In this document: positions 19,424-28,155 of the stretch, one piece after another
How the letters are laid out: each line of letters begins with the position of its first letter
Numbering within the stretch: position 1 is the stretch's first letter
NCBI RefSeq assembly: GCF_030687895.1
Contig: NZ_CP117452.1
Span: forward strand, 5,075,001 to 5,139,000
Direction: 5' to 3'
Source of the DNA: Pseudomonas sp. FP198
GTDB taxonomy: Bacteria; Pseudomonadota; Gammaproteobacteria; Pseudomonadales; Pseudomonadaceae
DNA length: 64,000 bases
Translations under genes and position numbers: made by a program
Notes under the pieces: generated by a model
Databases searched by the model: none
What the model saw: the letters and a program-made list of their open reading frames with translations, nothing else
Told to the model about the DNA's origin: nothing

Positions 19424-20317
19424 TCACTGCATCCACGGCGGAGGCGGCTCTTCGGTCTTGCCGGGTGGCGCATCGTCGGCGGCGCGTACGGCCTGGCGGC
19501 GCTCTTCATCCAGGCGCGCGGCCTCGATTTCGCGCATGATCCCGCCGACATCCGCCAGTTCTTCCGGCTCGTCGAACTCACCGGTCAGCACGCTCGCCGG
19601 GTGCAGGGTGCCTGCTTCATACAGGGCCCACATTTCCTTGGCGTATTTGGTGCGTTTCAGCTCCGGGGCAAACCGACCGAAGTAGGAGGCCATATTGCCG
19701 ACGTCCCGCTCCAGCATGCTGAACGCGTGGTTGTTCCCGGCAGCGTCCACCGCTTGCGGCAGATCAATGATGACCGGCCCCGTCGGCGTCAGCAGCACGT
19801 TGAACTCCGACAGGTCGCCGTGCACCAGACCGGTACACAACATCAACACAATCTGGGAAATCAGAAAGGCGTGATACTCGCGGGCCTGATCCGGCTCCAG
19901 CACCACGTCGTTGAGACGCGGCGCCGCATCGCCGTACTCGTCGGCCACCAATTCCATCAGCAGCACGCCCTCGAGGAAGTCATACGGTTTGGGAACTCGC
20001 ACACCCGCGCTGGCCAGTCGGAATAGCGCGGCCACTTCGGCGTTCTGCCAGGCGTCTTCGGTTTCCTTGCGGCCAAACTTCGAGCCTTTCGCCATGGCCC
20101 GGGCCTGACGGCTGTTGCGCACCTTGCGGCCTTCCTGGTACTCGGCCGCCTGGCGAAAACTTCGCTTGTTCGCCTCCTTGTAGACTTTGGCGCAACGTAG
20201 CTCGTTGCCGCAGCGCACCACATAAACAGCTGCTTCTTTACCACTCATGAGTGGGCGCAGCACCTCGTCGACCAGACCGTCCTCGATCAGGGGTTCAATG
20301 CGTTTTGGAGTCTTCAT
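19424..20317 (-). CDS. RIO-type serine/threonine protein kinase
   Basis: A 297-residue RIO1-family kinase, matching PA4780 of P. aeruginosa. The nucleotide loop region is MSGKEAAVYVVRCG, the ATP-anchoring lysine is in CAKVYKEANKRSF, the catalytic loop is LVHGDLSEFNVLL, and the metal-binding Asp sits in IIDLPQAVD, the RIO replacement for DFG. The C-terminal tail (DEERRQAVRAADDAPPGKTEE) is charged and probably disordered. Bacterial RIO kinases are poorly understood; eukaryotic ones act in small-subunit ribosome maturation. Cytoplasmic, monocistronic. Confidence 0.88.
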   Translation of the reverse strand: MKTPKRIEPLIEDGLVDEVLRPLMSGKEAAVYVVRCGNELRCAKVYKEANKRSFRQAAEYQEGRKVRNSRQARAMAKGSKFGRKETEDAWQNAEVAALFRLASAGVRVPKPYDFLEGVLLMELVADEYGDAAPRLNDVVLEPDQAREYHAFLISQIVLMLCTGLVHGDLSEFNVLLTPTGPVIIDLPQAVDAAGNNHAFSMLERDVGNMASYFGRFAPELKRTKYAKEMWALYEAGTLHPASVLTGEFDEPEELADVGGIMREIEAARLDEERRQAVRAADDAPPGKTEEPPPPWMQ

Positions 20318-20407
20318 CAGCTTTTATTCTGGGTCCTTTATTACCAAACACGCGAATGACAGGTCGTTATACGGCAATCCTCCCTCCACGGGGAGGGGGT
20401 CCGACCT

Positions 20408-20533
20408 ATGAACCCTGAATGCACACACTGTGCCGGGTCAGAACAACCGAGCCAAATCATAGTCGAGACCGAGCGTGGGTTGCTCAGTGAATGGCAAGCA
20501 GTTGCGACAACAGCCAAGCGAGTCAGCGCTTGA
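20408..20533 (+). CDS. possible 41-residue small protein with CxxC
   Basis: A short open frame, MNPECTHCAGSEQPSQ..., in the gap between the RIO-kinase and AraC genes. A purine-rich GGGGAGGGGG run lies just upstream and could serve as ribosome binding site, though it is also one arm of a hairpin (CTCCC...GGGAG). It overlaps the convergent araC-type gene by 11 bases. No domain is recognised. It may be spurious. Confidence 0.2.
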   Translation: MNPECTHCAGSEQPSQIIVETERGLLSEWQAVATTAKRVSA

Positions 20534-21314
20534 ACAGCTCCCCCGGCGTAAAACCGAACAGCCCCTTGAATGCCGCAATGAAAGCGGACGTCGAATCATA
20601 CCCACAGGACAAAGCCGCGCCGGTCACGCTATCGCCCCGTTCCAGCGATTCCAGGGAAGACAACAGGCGCATACGCTGGCGCCACGCACGGAAGCTCAAG
20701 CCGGTTTCACGCTGGAACAGGCGCATCAAGGTTTTTTCCGACGTGCCCAGGCGCTCGGCCCAGGCTTGCAGGGTCACGCTGCCTTCGGGTTGCTCGATCA
20801 ATTCGTTGCACAGTTCCAGCAAACGAGCATGACGGGGCAATGGCAGGGAAAAGCCCACTTCCGGCAGCGCCGCCAGTTGGTCCAGCAGCACCTGGACCAA
20901 GCGTGTTTCCTGGGTCTCGCCCTGTGGGTAAGTGGCGGGAAACTGGCAGAACACTTTGATCAGCTCCCGCGCCAGCGGTGTAACTTCGAGCACCCGGCAA
21001 CGATCTTCGGCCCACGGGCACGCCTGGCGATGGACGTAAAGACTGCGCATTTCCGCGCGCATGGACGTCACGACTTGATGCTCTAGGTCGGCCGGGATCC
21101 AGATGCCCCATTGCGGTGGCGCGAAGAAGCTGCCTTCGGCCGTATGGACGCCTAGCACGCCACTGATCGCGTAGGAAAATTGCACCCAATCGTGGCGATG
21201 AGCCTGGGTCCACGAACCGGCATTCAGACTTTCGACCCGGGCATAAAGCGGCCGAGGCAGCTCCGTCAGGTCCGGAATGCGTCGTTCGAGCTGTTGGTGT
21301 CCGTTAGTCGGCAT
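20523..21314 (-). CDS. AraC-family transcriptional regulator
   Basis: A 263-residue regulator: an N-terminal cupin-like sensing domain (RHDWVQFSYAISGVLGVHTAEG) and a C-terminal AraC double helix-turn-helix (about residues 160-260) with SVTLQAWAERLGTSEKTLMR, then GYDSTSAFIAAFKGLFGFTPGE. It is divergent from the BASS-type transporter gene with 79 bp between starts, so that transporter is the likely target. Inducer unknown. Confidence 0.85.
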   Translation of the reverse strand: MPTNGHQQLERRIPDLTELPRPLYARVESLNAGSWTQAHRHDWVQFSYAISGVLGVHTAEGSFFAPPQWGIWIPADLEHQVVTSMRAEMRSLYVHRQACPWAEDRCRVLEVTPLARELIKVFCQFPATYPQGETQETRLVQVLLDQLAALPEVGFSLPLPRHARLLELCNELIEQPEGSVTLQAWAERLGTSEKTLMRLFQRETGLSFRAWRQRMRLLSSLESLERGDSVTGAALSCGYDSTSAFIAAFKGLFGFTPGELFKR

Positions 21315-21393
21315 TGATTGGCCTTATGTCGCAAGACGACTGGGTAGGCCGACGTTAGGCTAAGACGACTCTTCTTACAATCCGCGGTGCCCT

Positions 21394-22422
21394 ATGCACA
21401 TCCTCAGACACCTCAAGCGCATGGCGACCGACTGGTTCCTGTGCGGCATGTTGCTCGCCACGCTGCTGGCATATTTCTTCCCCCGCTTCGGCGCGACCGG
21501 CGGCGCCATGCATGCCGAATGGGTCGTCAACATCGGCATTTTCGTGGTGTTTTTCCTCCACGGTGTCAACCTGTCCGGCGAGCAGATCCGCCATGGCCTG
21601 AAAAACATCCGGCTGCACCTGATGGTGCAAGGCTTTACCTTTGTGGTGTTTCCATTGATCTGGCTACTCGGCAACTGGACACTGGGCAGCCATGTGCCGT
21701 CCTTGTTGATGCTGGGGTTCTTTTACCTGTGCGCGTTGCCTTCGACCATTTCGTCCTCGGTGGCCCTGACCGGCAGCGCCGGCGGCAACGTGCCCGCGGC
21801 GATTCTCAACGCCAGCTTGTCCAGCGTGCTGGGGGTTCTCCTGACGCCGCTGCTGGTGAGCCTGGTGGTCGGCCGCGGTGCCGATGGCATCGACCTGGGC
21901 TCGACGCTGCTCGACCTGTGCATGATGTTGCTGTTGCCGCTGGTGCTTGGGCAGTTTCTGCGGCGCTGGCTGGCCGGCTTTTTCGCGCGCTACAAGCGCT
22001 ATACCAGCATCATCGACAAACTGGTCATCCTGCTGCTGGTCTACGCGGCATTCTGCAATTCGATGATTTCCGGGATCTGGCAACAACAAGGTCATGGCGT
22101 GCTGCTCAGCGCCGTGCTGGGCAGTGCGGTGTTGCTGGTTGTCATTCTGTGGATGACCACCCGCACCGCTCGCGCCCTGCGTTTCAACAACGCCGATGAA
22201 GTCGCCGCGGTATTTTGCGCGAGCAAGAAATCCCTGGCCGCCGGAGTGCCGATGGCGGCGCTGATTTTCGGCAACAACCCCGGCCTCGGGCTGATCCTGC
22301 TGCCGATCATGATCTATCACCCGCTGCAACTGATCGTCTGCTCGATCCTCGCCGAACGTTATGCAAGCCGACAACGGGCGCAGGCATCGCAAAAGAGCGA
22401 GGCCATCGTCAGCGCTCGATAA
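21394..22422 (+). CDS. bile acid:sodium symporter (BASS/SBF-like) family transporter
   Basis: A 342-residue inner-membrane protein with about ten hydrophobic helices. The family signatures are GVNLSGEQIRHGL near residue 50, ALPSTISSSVALTGSAGGN (the first sodium-binding crossover) and ASKKSLAAGVPMAALIF (the second). It is of the SLC10A7/YfeH type (SBF_like). Likely imports an organic anion with sodium, but the substrate is unknown. Its end overlaps the convergent thiolase gene's end by 14 bases. Likely controlled by the divergent AraC regulator. Confidence 0.85.
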   Translation: MHILRHLKRMATDWFLCGMLLATLLAYFFPRFGATGGAMHAEWVVNIGIFVVFFLHGVNLSGEQIRHGLKNIRLHLMVQGFTFVVFPLIWLLGNWTLGSHVPSLLMLGFFYLCALPSTISSSVALTGSAGGNVPAAILNASLSSVLGVLLTPLLVSLVVGRGADGIDLGSTLLDLCMMLLLPLVLGQFLRRWLAGFFARYKRYTSIIDKLVILLLVYAAFCNSMISGIWQQQGHGVLLSAVLGSAVLLVVILWMTTRTARALRFNNADEVAAVFCASKKSLAAGVPMAALIFGNNPGLGLILLPIMIYHPLQLIVCSILAERYASRQRAQASQKSEAIVSAR

Positions 22423-23686
22423 TCGCCGTCACCCCTTGGCCGGCGGCTGCGCAGATGGAAATCAGCCCCCGGCCCTTCCCTGCCGCGTCCAGCAGTTTGG
22501 CCAGGTTGGCGACAATGCGCCCGCCAGTTGCGGCAAATGGATGTCCGGCGGCCAGTGAGCTGCCCTTCACGTTCAGCCGGCTGCGGTCGAGAGTCCCCAG
22601 CGGCGCATCAAGGCCCAGGCGGGCCTTGCAGTAATCCGGGTCTTCCCAGGCTTTCAAGGTGCACAGCACCTGGGCGGCGAACGCCTCGTGAATCTCGTAA
22701 TAGTCGAAGTCCTGCAAGGTCAGGCCGTTGCGCGCCAACAGCCGCGGCACGGCATAGACCGGCGCCATCAGCAGACCTTCGGCGCCGTTGACGAAGTCCA
22801 CTGCCGCCGTTTCGCCGTCACGCAGGTAAGCCAGAATCGGCAGCCCACGAGCCTTGGCCCACTCCTCGCTCGCCAACAACACCAGCGAGGCGCCATCGGT
22901 CAGTGGCGTGGAATTGCCCGCCGTCAGCGTGCCCTTGGCGGTTTTTTCGAAGGCCGGTTTCAGGGAAGCGAGTTTCTCCAGGGTCAGGTCCGGGCGCAGG
23001 TTGTTGTCGCGGGTCAGGCCGAGAAACGGCGTCATCAGGTCGTTGTGCCAGCCTTCGGCGTAAGCGGCGGCCATCTTTTGATGACTCTCCAAGGCCAACT
23101 GATCCTGCTCTGGCCTTGGAATCTGCCAGGTTTGCGCCATCAATTCGCAGTGCTCACCCATGCTCAGGCCGGTACGCGGCTCGTTGATGCGCGGCAGGGC
23201 AGGTACCAGGTGTTGGGGGCGCAGTTGCAGGAACGTCTTGATTTTATCGGCGGTAGTTTTCGCGCGATTGGCTTGCAGCAGGATCCTGCGCAGCCCTTCG
23301 TTGACGCCGATCGGTGCGTCGGAGGTGGTGTCCACGCCGCCGGCGATGGCGCTGTCGATCTGCCCGAGGGCGATCTTGTTGGCCACCAGCAGCACCGTCT
23401 CAAGCCCCGTGCCGCAGGCCTGCTGCACATCATAGGCGGGTGTGCTGGGCGACAGCCGCGAGCCGAGCACGCACTCGCGGGTCAGGTTCATGTCCCGGGA
23501 AAATTTCAGCACCGCCCCCGCGGCCATCTCCCCGATATGCACGCCGTGCAGGTTGTAGCGCTCGATCAAGCCTTCAAGCGCAGCGGTGAGCATCGCCTGG
23601 TTGCTGGCGGTGGCATAGGGCCCGTTGGAGCGGGCGAAAGGAATGCGGTTACCGCCGATGATCGCGACGCGGCGTAGCTGTGCCAT
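22409..23686 (-). CDS. acetyl-CoA C-acetyltransferase (thiolase, FadI-like)
   Basis: A 425-residue thiolase. The nucleophilic cysteine lies in VQQACGTGLETVL (about residue 90); the C-terminal active-site motifs are YEIHEAFAAQVL and LNVKGSSLAAGHPFAATGGRI; the terminal cysteine motif is ISICAAAGQGVT, with CAAAGQG replacing the usual CxGGG/CIGGGQG form, as in FadI-type enzymes. It cleaves or forms beta-ketoacyl-CoA. It is divergent from the FabG4-like reductase and MaoC hydratase genes, and the three together cover thiolysis, ketoacyl reduction and (R)-hydration of acyl-CoAs, as in PA4785-PA4786. Confidence 0.9.
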   Translation of the reverse strand: MAQLRRVAIIGGNRIPFARSNGPYATASNQAMLTAALEGLIERYNLHGVHIGEMAAGAVLKFSRDMNLTRECVLGSRLSPSTPAYDVQQACGTGLETVLLVANKIALGQIDSAIAGGVDTTSDAPIGVNEGLRRILLQANRAKTTADKIKTFLQLRPQHLVPALPRINEPRTGLSMGEHCELMAQTWQIPRPEQDQLALESHQKMAAAYAEGWHNDLMTPFLGLTRDNNLRPDLTLEKLASLKPAFEKTAKGTLTAGNSTPLTDGASLVLLASEEWAKARGLPILAYLRDGETAAVDFVNGAEGLLMAPVYAVPRLLARNGLTLQDFDYYEIHEAFAAQVLCTLKAWEDPDYCKARLGLDAPLGTLDRSRLNVKGSSLAAGHPFAATGGRIVANLAKLLDAAGKGRGLISICAAAGQGVTAIIER

Positions 23687-23867
23687 GTAGAACTCCCCTT
23701 TGTATGTCCAAATGTGCCGTCAGCGTTGACCCATCACCCACGGGAGCAGGCTTGTTCCCATGTGAAGGCGGTGCTCTGGAACACAGCTTAGGCTTTATCC
23801 CGCCGATCGAACGACTGATTGCCAAACATGGTCCACACTTGGAACCTCATCAGCCGGAGTGTGTTCC

Positions 23868-25220
23868 ATGTCAGACCGTTACATAGACTTTGCCAATTCG
23901 CCCATTGGCCTGCGTCTGGTTGGCGCTCTCGGCTTGCCATCACCGGTACGCCTGGAGCGTTGGCAGGCCGGGCGCCTGCGGCCAATCGAGGGTGCCTTGC
24001 TGCTGGGCGGCGGGCCGCTGACCGAACAGGTCGGCACATTCGCCAAGCGCCTGACCGACGCCATTTTCATCTACGGTGGCGAACCGACGCTCGCCACCGA
24101 ATGGATCCCCGGGCACGGCCCGAAAATCAAGGCCGTGGTGTACGACGCCAGCCACCTGGCGCAGGTCGACCAGCTCAAGCAGTTGCGCGAGTTTTTCCAA
24201 CCGCTGATGAAAAATCTCGACCACAGCGCTCATGTCGTCATCCTCGGCCGCGCTCCGGAAAACCTCGACGACCCGTTCGCCGCCAGCGCCCAGCGGGCTT
24301 TGGAGGGTTTCAGCCGTTCCCTGGCCAAGGAGCTGCGCCATGGCGGGACGCTGCAGTTGCTGTACGTTGGCGAAGGCGCCGAAACCCAGTTGGAAGGCGC
24401 CCTACGGTTTTTCCTGTCGCCCAAGAGTGCCTACGTTTCCGGGCAAGTGATTCGTCTCAAGGCCTGTGCAACCCAGGTCCAGGACTGGACCCGTCCGTTG
24501 ACGGGGCTCAAGGCACTGGTCACCGGCGCTGCCCGTGGCATCGGCGCCTCCATTGCCGAAACACTGGCCCGCGATGGCGCCCATGTGATCCTGCTGGACG
24601 TACCGCCAGCCAAGGCCGACCTCGATGCCTTGGCCGCACGCCTGAGCGGGCGCAGCCTGACGCTGGACATCTGCGCAGAAGACGCAGCCGCGCAGTTGAT
24701 CGAACACCTGCCCGACGGCGTCGACATCGTTGTACATAACGCTGGCATCACCCGGGACAAGACCCTCGCCAACATGACCCCGGAATTCTGGGACGCGGTG
24801 CTGGCAGTCAACCTCAATGCGCCGCAAGTGCTGACCAAGGCCCTGCTCGACAGCGGCACCCTGCGCGATAACGGCCGGGTCATCCTGCTGGCATCCATCA
24901 GTGGCATCGCCGGCAATCGCGGCCAGACCAACTACGCCGCGAGCAAGGCCGGGCTGATCGGCCTGGCTCAAGCCTGGGCGCCAACCCTGCAGGCCCGAGG
25001 CATCAGCATCAACGCCGTGGCGCCAGGCTTCATCGAAACCCGCATGACCGCAGATATTCCTTTCGCCCTGCGCGAAGCCGGGCGACGCATGAGCTCGCTG
25101 GGCCAGGGCGGCCTGCCCCAGGATGTCGCCGAAGCCGTGGCCTGGCTCGCGCAACCGGGCACCGGCGCCGTGACCGGACAGGCGCTGCGCGTGTGTGGAC
25201 AAAGCCTGCTGGGGGCCTGA
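23868..25220 (+). CDS. 3-oxoacyl-ACP/CoA reductase, two-domain FabG4 type
   Basis: A 450-residue high-molecular-weight FabG. The first 200 or so residues are a degenerate Rossmann domain without catalytic residues; the C-terminal half is a working SDR with VTGAARGIGASIAETL (about residue 215), HNAGITRDKTLANM, and the catalytic SISGIAGNRGQTNYAASKAG stretch containing YAASK. Such proteins reduce 3-oxoacyl-CoA or -ACP with NADH or NADPH. The ATG at 23868 follows CCGGAG. Two bases separate it from the MaoC-type gene, so the two form an operon, divergent from the thiolase gene. Confidence 0.87.
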   Translation: MSDRYIDFANSPIGLRLVGALGLPSPVRLERWQAGRLRPIEGALLLGGGPLTEQVGTFAKRLTDAIFIYGGEPTLATEWIPGHGPKIKAVVYDASHLAQVDQLKQLREFFQPLMKNLDHSAHVVILGRAPENLDDPFAASAQRALEGFSRSLAKELRHGGTLQLLYVGEGAETQLEGALRFFLSPKSAYVSGQVIRLKACATQVQDWTRPLTGLKALVTGAARGIGASIAETLARDGAHVILLDVPPAKADLDALAARLSGRSLTLDICAEDAAAQLIEHLPDGVDIVVHNAGITRDKTLANMTPEFWDAVLAVNLNAPQVLTKALLDSGTLRDNGRVILLASISGIAGNRGQTNYAASKAGLIGLAQAWAPTLQARGISINAVAPGFIETRMTADIPFALREAGRRMSSLGQGGLPQDVAEAVAWLAQPGTGAVTGQALRVCGQSLLGA

Positions 25221-25222
25221 TC

Positions 25223-26077
25223 ATGACGATCCAATGGCATGAAATACACGCCTCGCCGTCGATGTCCGGGCTGTACGCCAAGGCCGCGACACGCCGCAAG
25301 ATCACCGGCACTACGTTGCCGGACGTTGGGCTGCGCCAAGTGATCCAGGTCGATCAGCAACGCCTGGCGGCCTATCGCAAGGTCTGCGGCTTTACCGAAA
25401 ACGGTCTGTTGCCACCGACCTATCCCCATGTGCTGGCGTTCGCCCTGCAAATGCAGCTGCTGACGGATCGGGATTTCCCGTTCCCGCTGCTGGGGTTGAT
25501 CCATCTCAGCAATCGCATCCGCATACTGCGGCCCATGGGCGGGGTCAGCCAGGTGCGCGCCAGCGTCAATGTCGAGAAGCTCCAGCCACACGCCAAGGGC
25601 GCGGTGTTCGATCTCGTGACCCGCATTGAAGATCAGTTGGGACCGCTGTGGGAGGCCGAAAGCCAGATGCTGTGCAAAGGCGTCCAGCTTGATGGGGCGC
25701 TGGTGGAGGAACCGGCGAGCGCCGTCCTCGAGTTGACGGAAGTGGCACACTGGACAGCACCTGCGGACATCGGCCGGCAATACGCCAAGGTGTCCGGCGA
25801 CTACAACCCGATCCACCTGAGCGCCGCCAGCGCCCGGCTGTTCGGCTTTCCCACCGCCATCGCCCACGGCCTGTGGAACAAGGCCCGGACGTTAGCGGCG
25901 CTGGACGACCATTTGCCCGAGGCCAACATCGAGATCGAAGTGAACTTCAGGAAACCGGTGCGCCTGCCCAGCGAGGTTACGCTGCTGGCGAGTGCCGCGG
26001 GGTCCAGTGGAAAACTGCGGCTGGTGGGGGCTGGAGAACTGGAGCACATGCTCGGCAGTTGGCAGCCGGTTGCCTGA
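25223..26077 (+). CDS. MaoC-family dehydratase ((R)-specific enoyl hydratase-like)
   Basis: A 284-residue double-hotdog protein. The C-terminal hotdog has the hydratase 2 motif: YAKVSGDYNPIHLSAASARL followed by FGFPTAIAHGLWNKA, with the catalytic Asp/His of the D-x4-H type. The N-terminal half (residues 1-150) is the degenerate hotdog. It likely interconverts trans-2-enoyl-CoA and (R)-3-hydroxyacyl-CoA, feeding the FabG4-like reductase encoded two bases upstream. Possible uses are modified fatty-acid synthesis or supply of hydroxyacyl precursors; no PHA synthase is in the window. Confidence 0.86.
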   Translation: MTIQWHEIHASPSMSGLYAKAATRRKITGTTLPDVGLRQVIQVDQQRLAAYRKVCGFTENGLLPPTYPHVLAFALQMQLLTDRDFPFPLLGLIHLSNRIRILRPMGGVSQVRASVNVEKLQPHAKGAVFDLVTRIEDQLGPLWEAESQMLCKGVQLDGALVEEPASAVLELTEVAHWTAPADIGRQYAKVSGDYNPIHLSAASARLFGFPTAIAHGLWNKARTLAALDDHLPEANIEIEVNFRKPVRLPSEVTLLASAAGSSGKLRLVGAGELEHMLGSWQPVA

Positions 26078-26091
26078 ATAAAAACGCCGTC

Positions 26092-26186
26092 CCTGTGAGA
26101 GCGAGCCTGCTCGCGAAGGCGATGGTCCTGCCTGCGCTGCTGCTGAATGGGACGGCCTCTTCGCGAGCAGGCTCGCTCCCACAAGG
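26092..26186. repeat. REP-type inverted repeat pair
   Basis: Left arm TGTGAGAGCGAGCCTGCTCG (one base changed from the usual) and right arm GCGAGCAGGCTCGCTCCCAC around about 45 bp, between the convergent MaoC and DUF4136 genes. Confidence 0.83.
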
Positions 26187-26194
26187 GCCATTCG

Positions 26195-26752
26195 TCAACG
26201 CGGGGGATAATTCGACAGGATCCGCCCCACCGTCTCGCGCACCTTGGTGCTGCGCTCCGTCGGGTTGGGCGACTCGCTGAGCAGCTGCTCATCGCTGCCA
26301 CGCCACACCAGCTTGCCGTCCTTGCTGTCGAGCAGGTCGATCTGCACCGTGGCGACCTTATAGCTGACGTTGCGGGTTTCGTTGTACATCGGCCCGCCCC
26401 AATAGCCATTCCAGGGGCCGCCCCAGCCGCCGCCGTAGTTTGTCGTCACCTGTTGCTGACGGTCTTCGACGATCAGGTAGGCCTGGACTTGCACATCGCT
26501 GCGGGTACCGGACGGAGCCGGGCGCAAGCCGCGCTGGTCAAGCTGATCGGCGACGGCCTGGCGGATCCGCTGTTCGGTCAGGTCGCTCTTGATGCGGGGG
26601 TCATCCGGACGGTACTGCAACGCTGGCTCTTTCCAACTCCAACTGCGGTACGCCGCGAAATCGCGGGTGGTGTCGAAGTCATGATTGACCTGATTGGACG
26701 TACAGGCGCCAAGCAACGAGGCCAGGGCAAATGGGGCGATACGGCGAAACAT
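26195..26752 (-). CDS. DUF4136 lipoprotein
   Basis: A 185-residue lipoprotein. The signal ends in a lipobox (ALASLLGACTSNQ, with the acylated Cys near residue 17). The mature part shows the DUF4136 pattern: DFDTTRDFAAYRSWSWKEP, then IRQAVADQLDQRGL, a Gly/Trp/Tyr-rich hairpin loop (GGGWGGPWNGYWGGP) and a C-terminal VQIDLLDSKDGKLVWRGS strand. Function of DUF4136 is unknown; it is an outer-membrane or periplasm-facing lipoprotein. I chose MFRRIAPF at 26752 because the lipobox then lies at a normal distance. Paralogue of the next gene upstream. Confidence 0.83.
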   Translation of the reverse strand: MFRRIAPFALASLLGACTSNQVNHDFDTTRDFAAYRSWSWKEPALQYRPDDPRIKSDLTEQRIRQAVADQLDQRGLRPAPSGTRSDVQVQAYLIVEDRQQQVTTNYGGGWGGPWNGYWGGPMYNETRNVSYKVATVQIDLLDSKDGKLVWRGSDEQLLSESPNPTERSTKVRETVGRILSNYPPR

Positions 26753-26772
26753 GGTTTTTCTCCGTTGCGTAA

Positions 26773-27381
26773 TCAACTGGGAGGATAAGCCGAAAGAGCC
26801 TTTTCCACCGCCTCACGAATGGCATCGCTACGTTCGCTCTGACTGCCTCGCTGGCTGGTCTCGGCGCTGGCACTCCATACCGGCTGGTTGTTGCGGGCAT
26901 CGAACAGATCAACCCGAACCACCACGACCTGCTCCCGGTAAGTGCGTACCACGGGGACGCTGTTGTACATGCCATAACCCGGCCCGTATCGGTTGTAACC
27001 GCCGTAGTAGCCTGAATCATAATCGTCGCGAACCTGGCGTACGCGGGTCTCCAGGCGCAGGTCGGCACTGACGAAGAGGTCCGCCGGCCGATTGTCATGC
27101 AGCGGGCGCAGGCCGCGCTGGTCCAGGGCATTGCTCACCGCTTCTGCCACCTGCGCCGAGTCCGCCCAGGCCGTGCCCGGTGGCAATCGGCCATTGAGCC
27201 AGGCCCAGCTGCGATAGCGTCCATAATCCCGGGGCGGTGCGGGATAGGCGCTGCGATCGAATACCGTGGCGGCCTCGGGTGGGGCTGGCGGCAGCGGCCT
27301 GGATGTCGCGACATAAGGGTTGCTGCCCTGACAGGCCGCCAGCCCCAGGCACAACACCATTAACCCTGAACGACCTTTCAT
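26773..27381 (-). CDS. DUF4136 lipoprotein (paralogue)
   Basis: A 202-residue lipoprotein with the signal [20 protein letters not shown], lipobox LAAC. It repeats the plan of the neighbouring gene: a [13 protein letters not shown] segment, [16 protein letters not shown], a Tyr/Gly-rich loop ([19 protein letters not shown]) and [18 protein letters not shown], ending in [16 protein letters not shown], which matches the other protein's end VRETVGRILSNYPPR. The pair arose by tandem duplication, and the 20-bp gap between them shows an operon. Function unknown; probably envelope-associated. Confidence 0.83.
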   Translation of the reverse strand: MKGRSGLMVLCLGLAACQGSNPYVATSRPLPPAPPEAATVFDRSAYPAPPRDYGRYRSWAWLNGRLPPGTAWADSAQVAEAVSNALDQRGLRPLHDNRPADLFVSADLRLETRVRQVRDDYDSGYYGGYNRYGPGYGMYNSVPVVRTYREQVVVVRVDLFDARNNQPVWSASAETSQRGSQSERSDAIREAVEKALSAYPPS

Positions 27382-27405
27382 TTCGCTCTCCGATTGCTTT
27401 GCGGA

Positions 27406-28155
27406 TCAGAGGGGACGGCAAACCCAGTGCAGATAACGTCCCAAGCCGGCAAAGGCCGGATGGCGACGGTGGGCCAGTTCCATCTCCAGCAGTTGCGCAA
27501 GCTCTGCACGACCCTGGAACTCCACCGGCATATAGTCGTGAAAAACTCGCACCCCACTCTGGGTTTCGACCTGCCACAGGCCTTCAAGTTGCGCCGCCAA
27601 TTCTCTTGGATCAAGCGGTTGCTGAGGGGTCAGGCTTTGTTTCTCGCCGGCCATGTCGTTTTTACGCAGTTTGCGAAAGTGCCCCTTGAGCAGGTTGCGA
27701 TAGACCAGCGCATCGCGGTTGTAGAACGCCAGGGACAACCAGCCGCCAGGCACCGTCAACTGATGCAGCACCGGCAGGATCGCATGGGGCTCGGCCAGCC
27801 ATTCGAGCACCGCGTGGCACAGCACCAGATCGTAAGGTTCGGTGAGCTGGCCGAGCAGATCCTGCCACGGCGCCTGGATGAACGTTGCGGCCTGGCCCGC
27901 CGCGGCAAAGCGTTGGCGAGCGCCTTCGAGCATCGGCTCGGCCGGTTCGGCCAGGGTGACCTGATGCCCGCGCTCGGCCAGCCACAGCGACATGTGGCCC
28001 AGCCCCGCGCCAATATCCAGCACTCGCAAGGGGCGGTCCGGCAACGCTTCAAGGAGATCGGCCTGAAGCACGGCAAGCCGAATCGCCCCCTTGGCACCTC
28101 CGTAGATTTTTTCGGCAAAACGCGTGGCGAGTTGATCGAAATGGCGATCGCTCAT
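27406..28155 (-). CDS. cmoM: tRNA 5-carboxymethoxyuridine methyltransferase
   Basis: A 249-residue class I SAM methyltransferase. The SAM-binding motif is VLDIGAGLGHMSLWLAERGH (about residue 47) with HAVLEWLAEPHAIL further on. The start MSDRHFDQLATRFAEKIYGGAKG is characteristic of CmoM (formerly SmtA), which methylates cmo5U34 to mcmo5U in tRNAs reading NNN boxes. I start it at the ATG at 28155, which overlaps the upstream gene's stop as ATGA; the longer frame is shadow. Co-transcribed with the MazG-like gene. Confidence 0.9.
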   Translation of the reverse strand: MSDRHFDQLATRFAEKIYGGAKGAIRLAVLQADLLEALPDRPLRVLDIGAGLGHMSLWLAERGHQVTLAEPAEPMLEGARQRFAAAGQAATFIQAPWQDLLGQLTEPYDLVLCHAVLEWLAEPHAILPVLHQLTVPGGWLSLAFYNRDALVYRNLLKGHFRKLRKNDMAGEKQSLTPQQPLDPRELAAQLEGLWQVETQSGVRVFHDYMPVEFQGRAELAQLLEMELAHRRHPAFAGLGRYLHWVCRPL

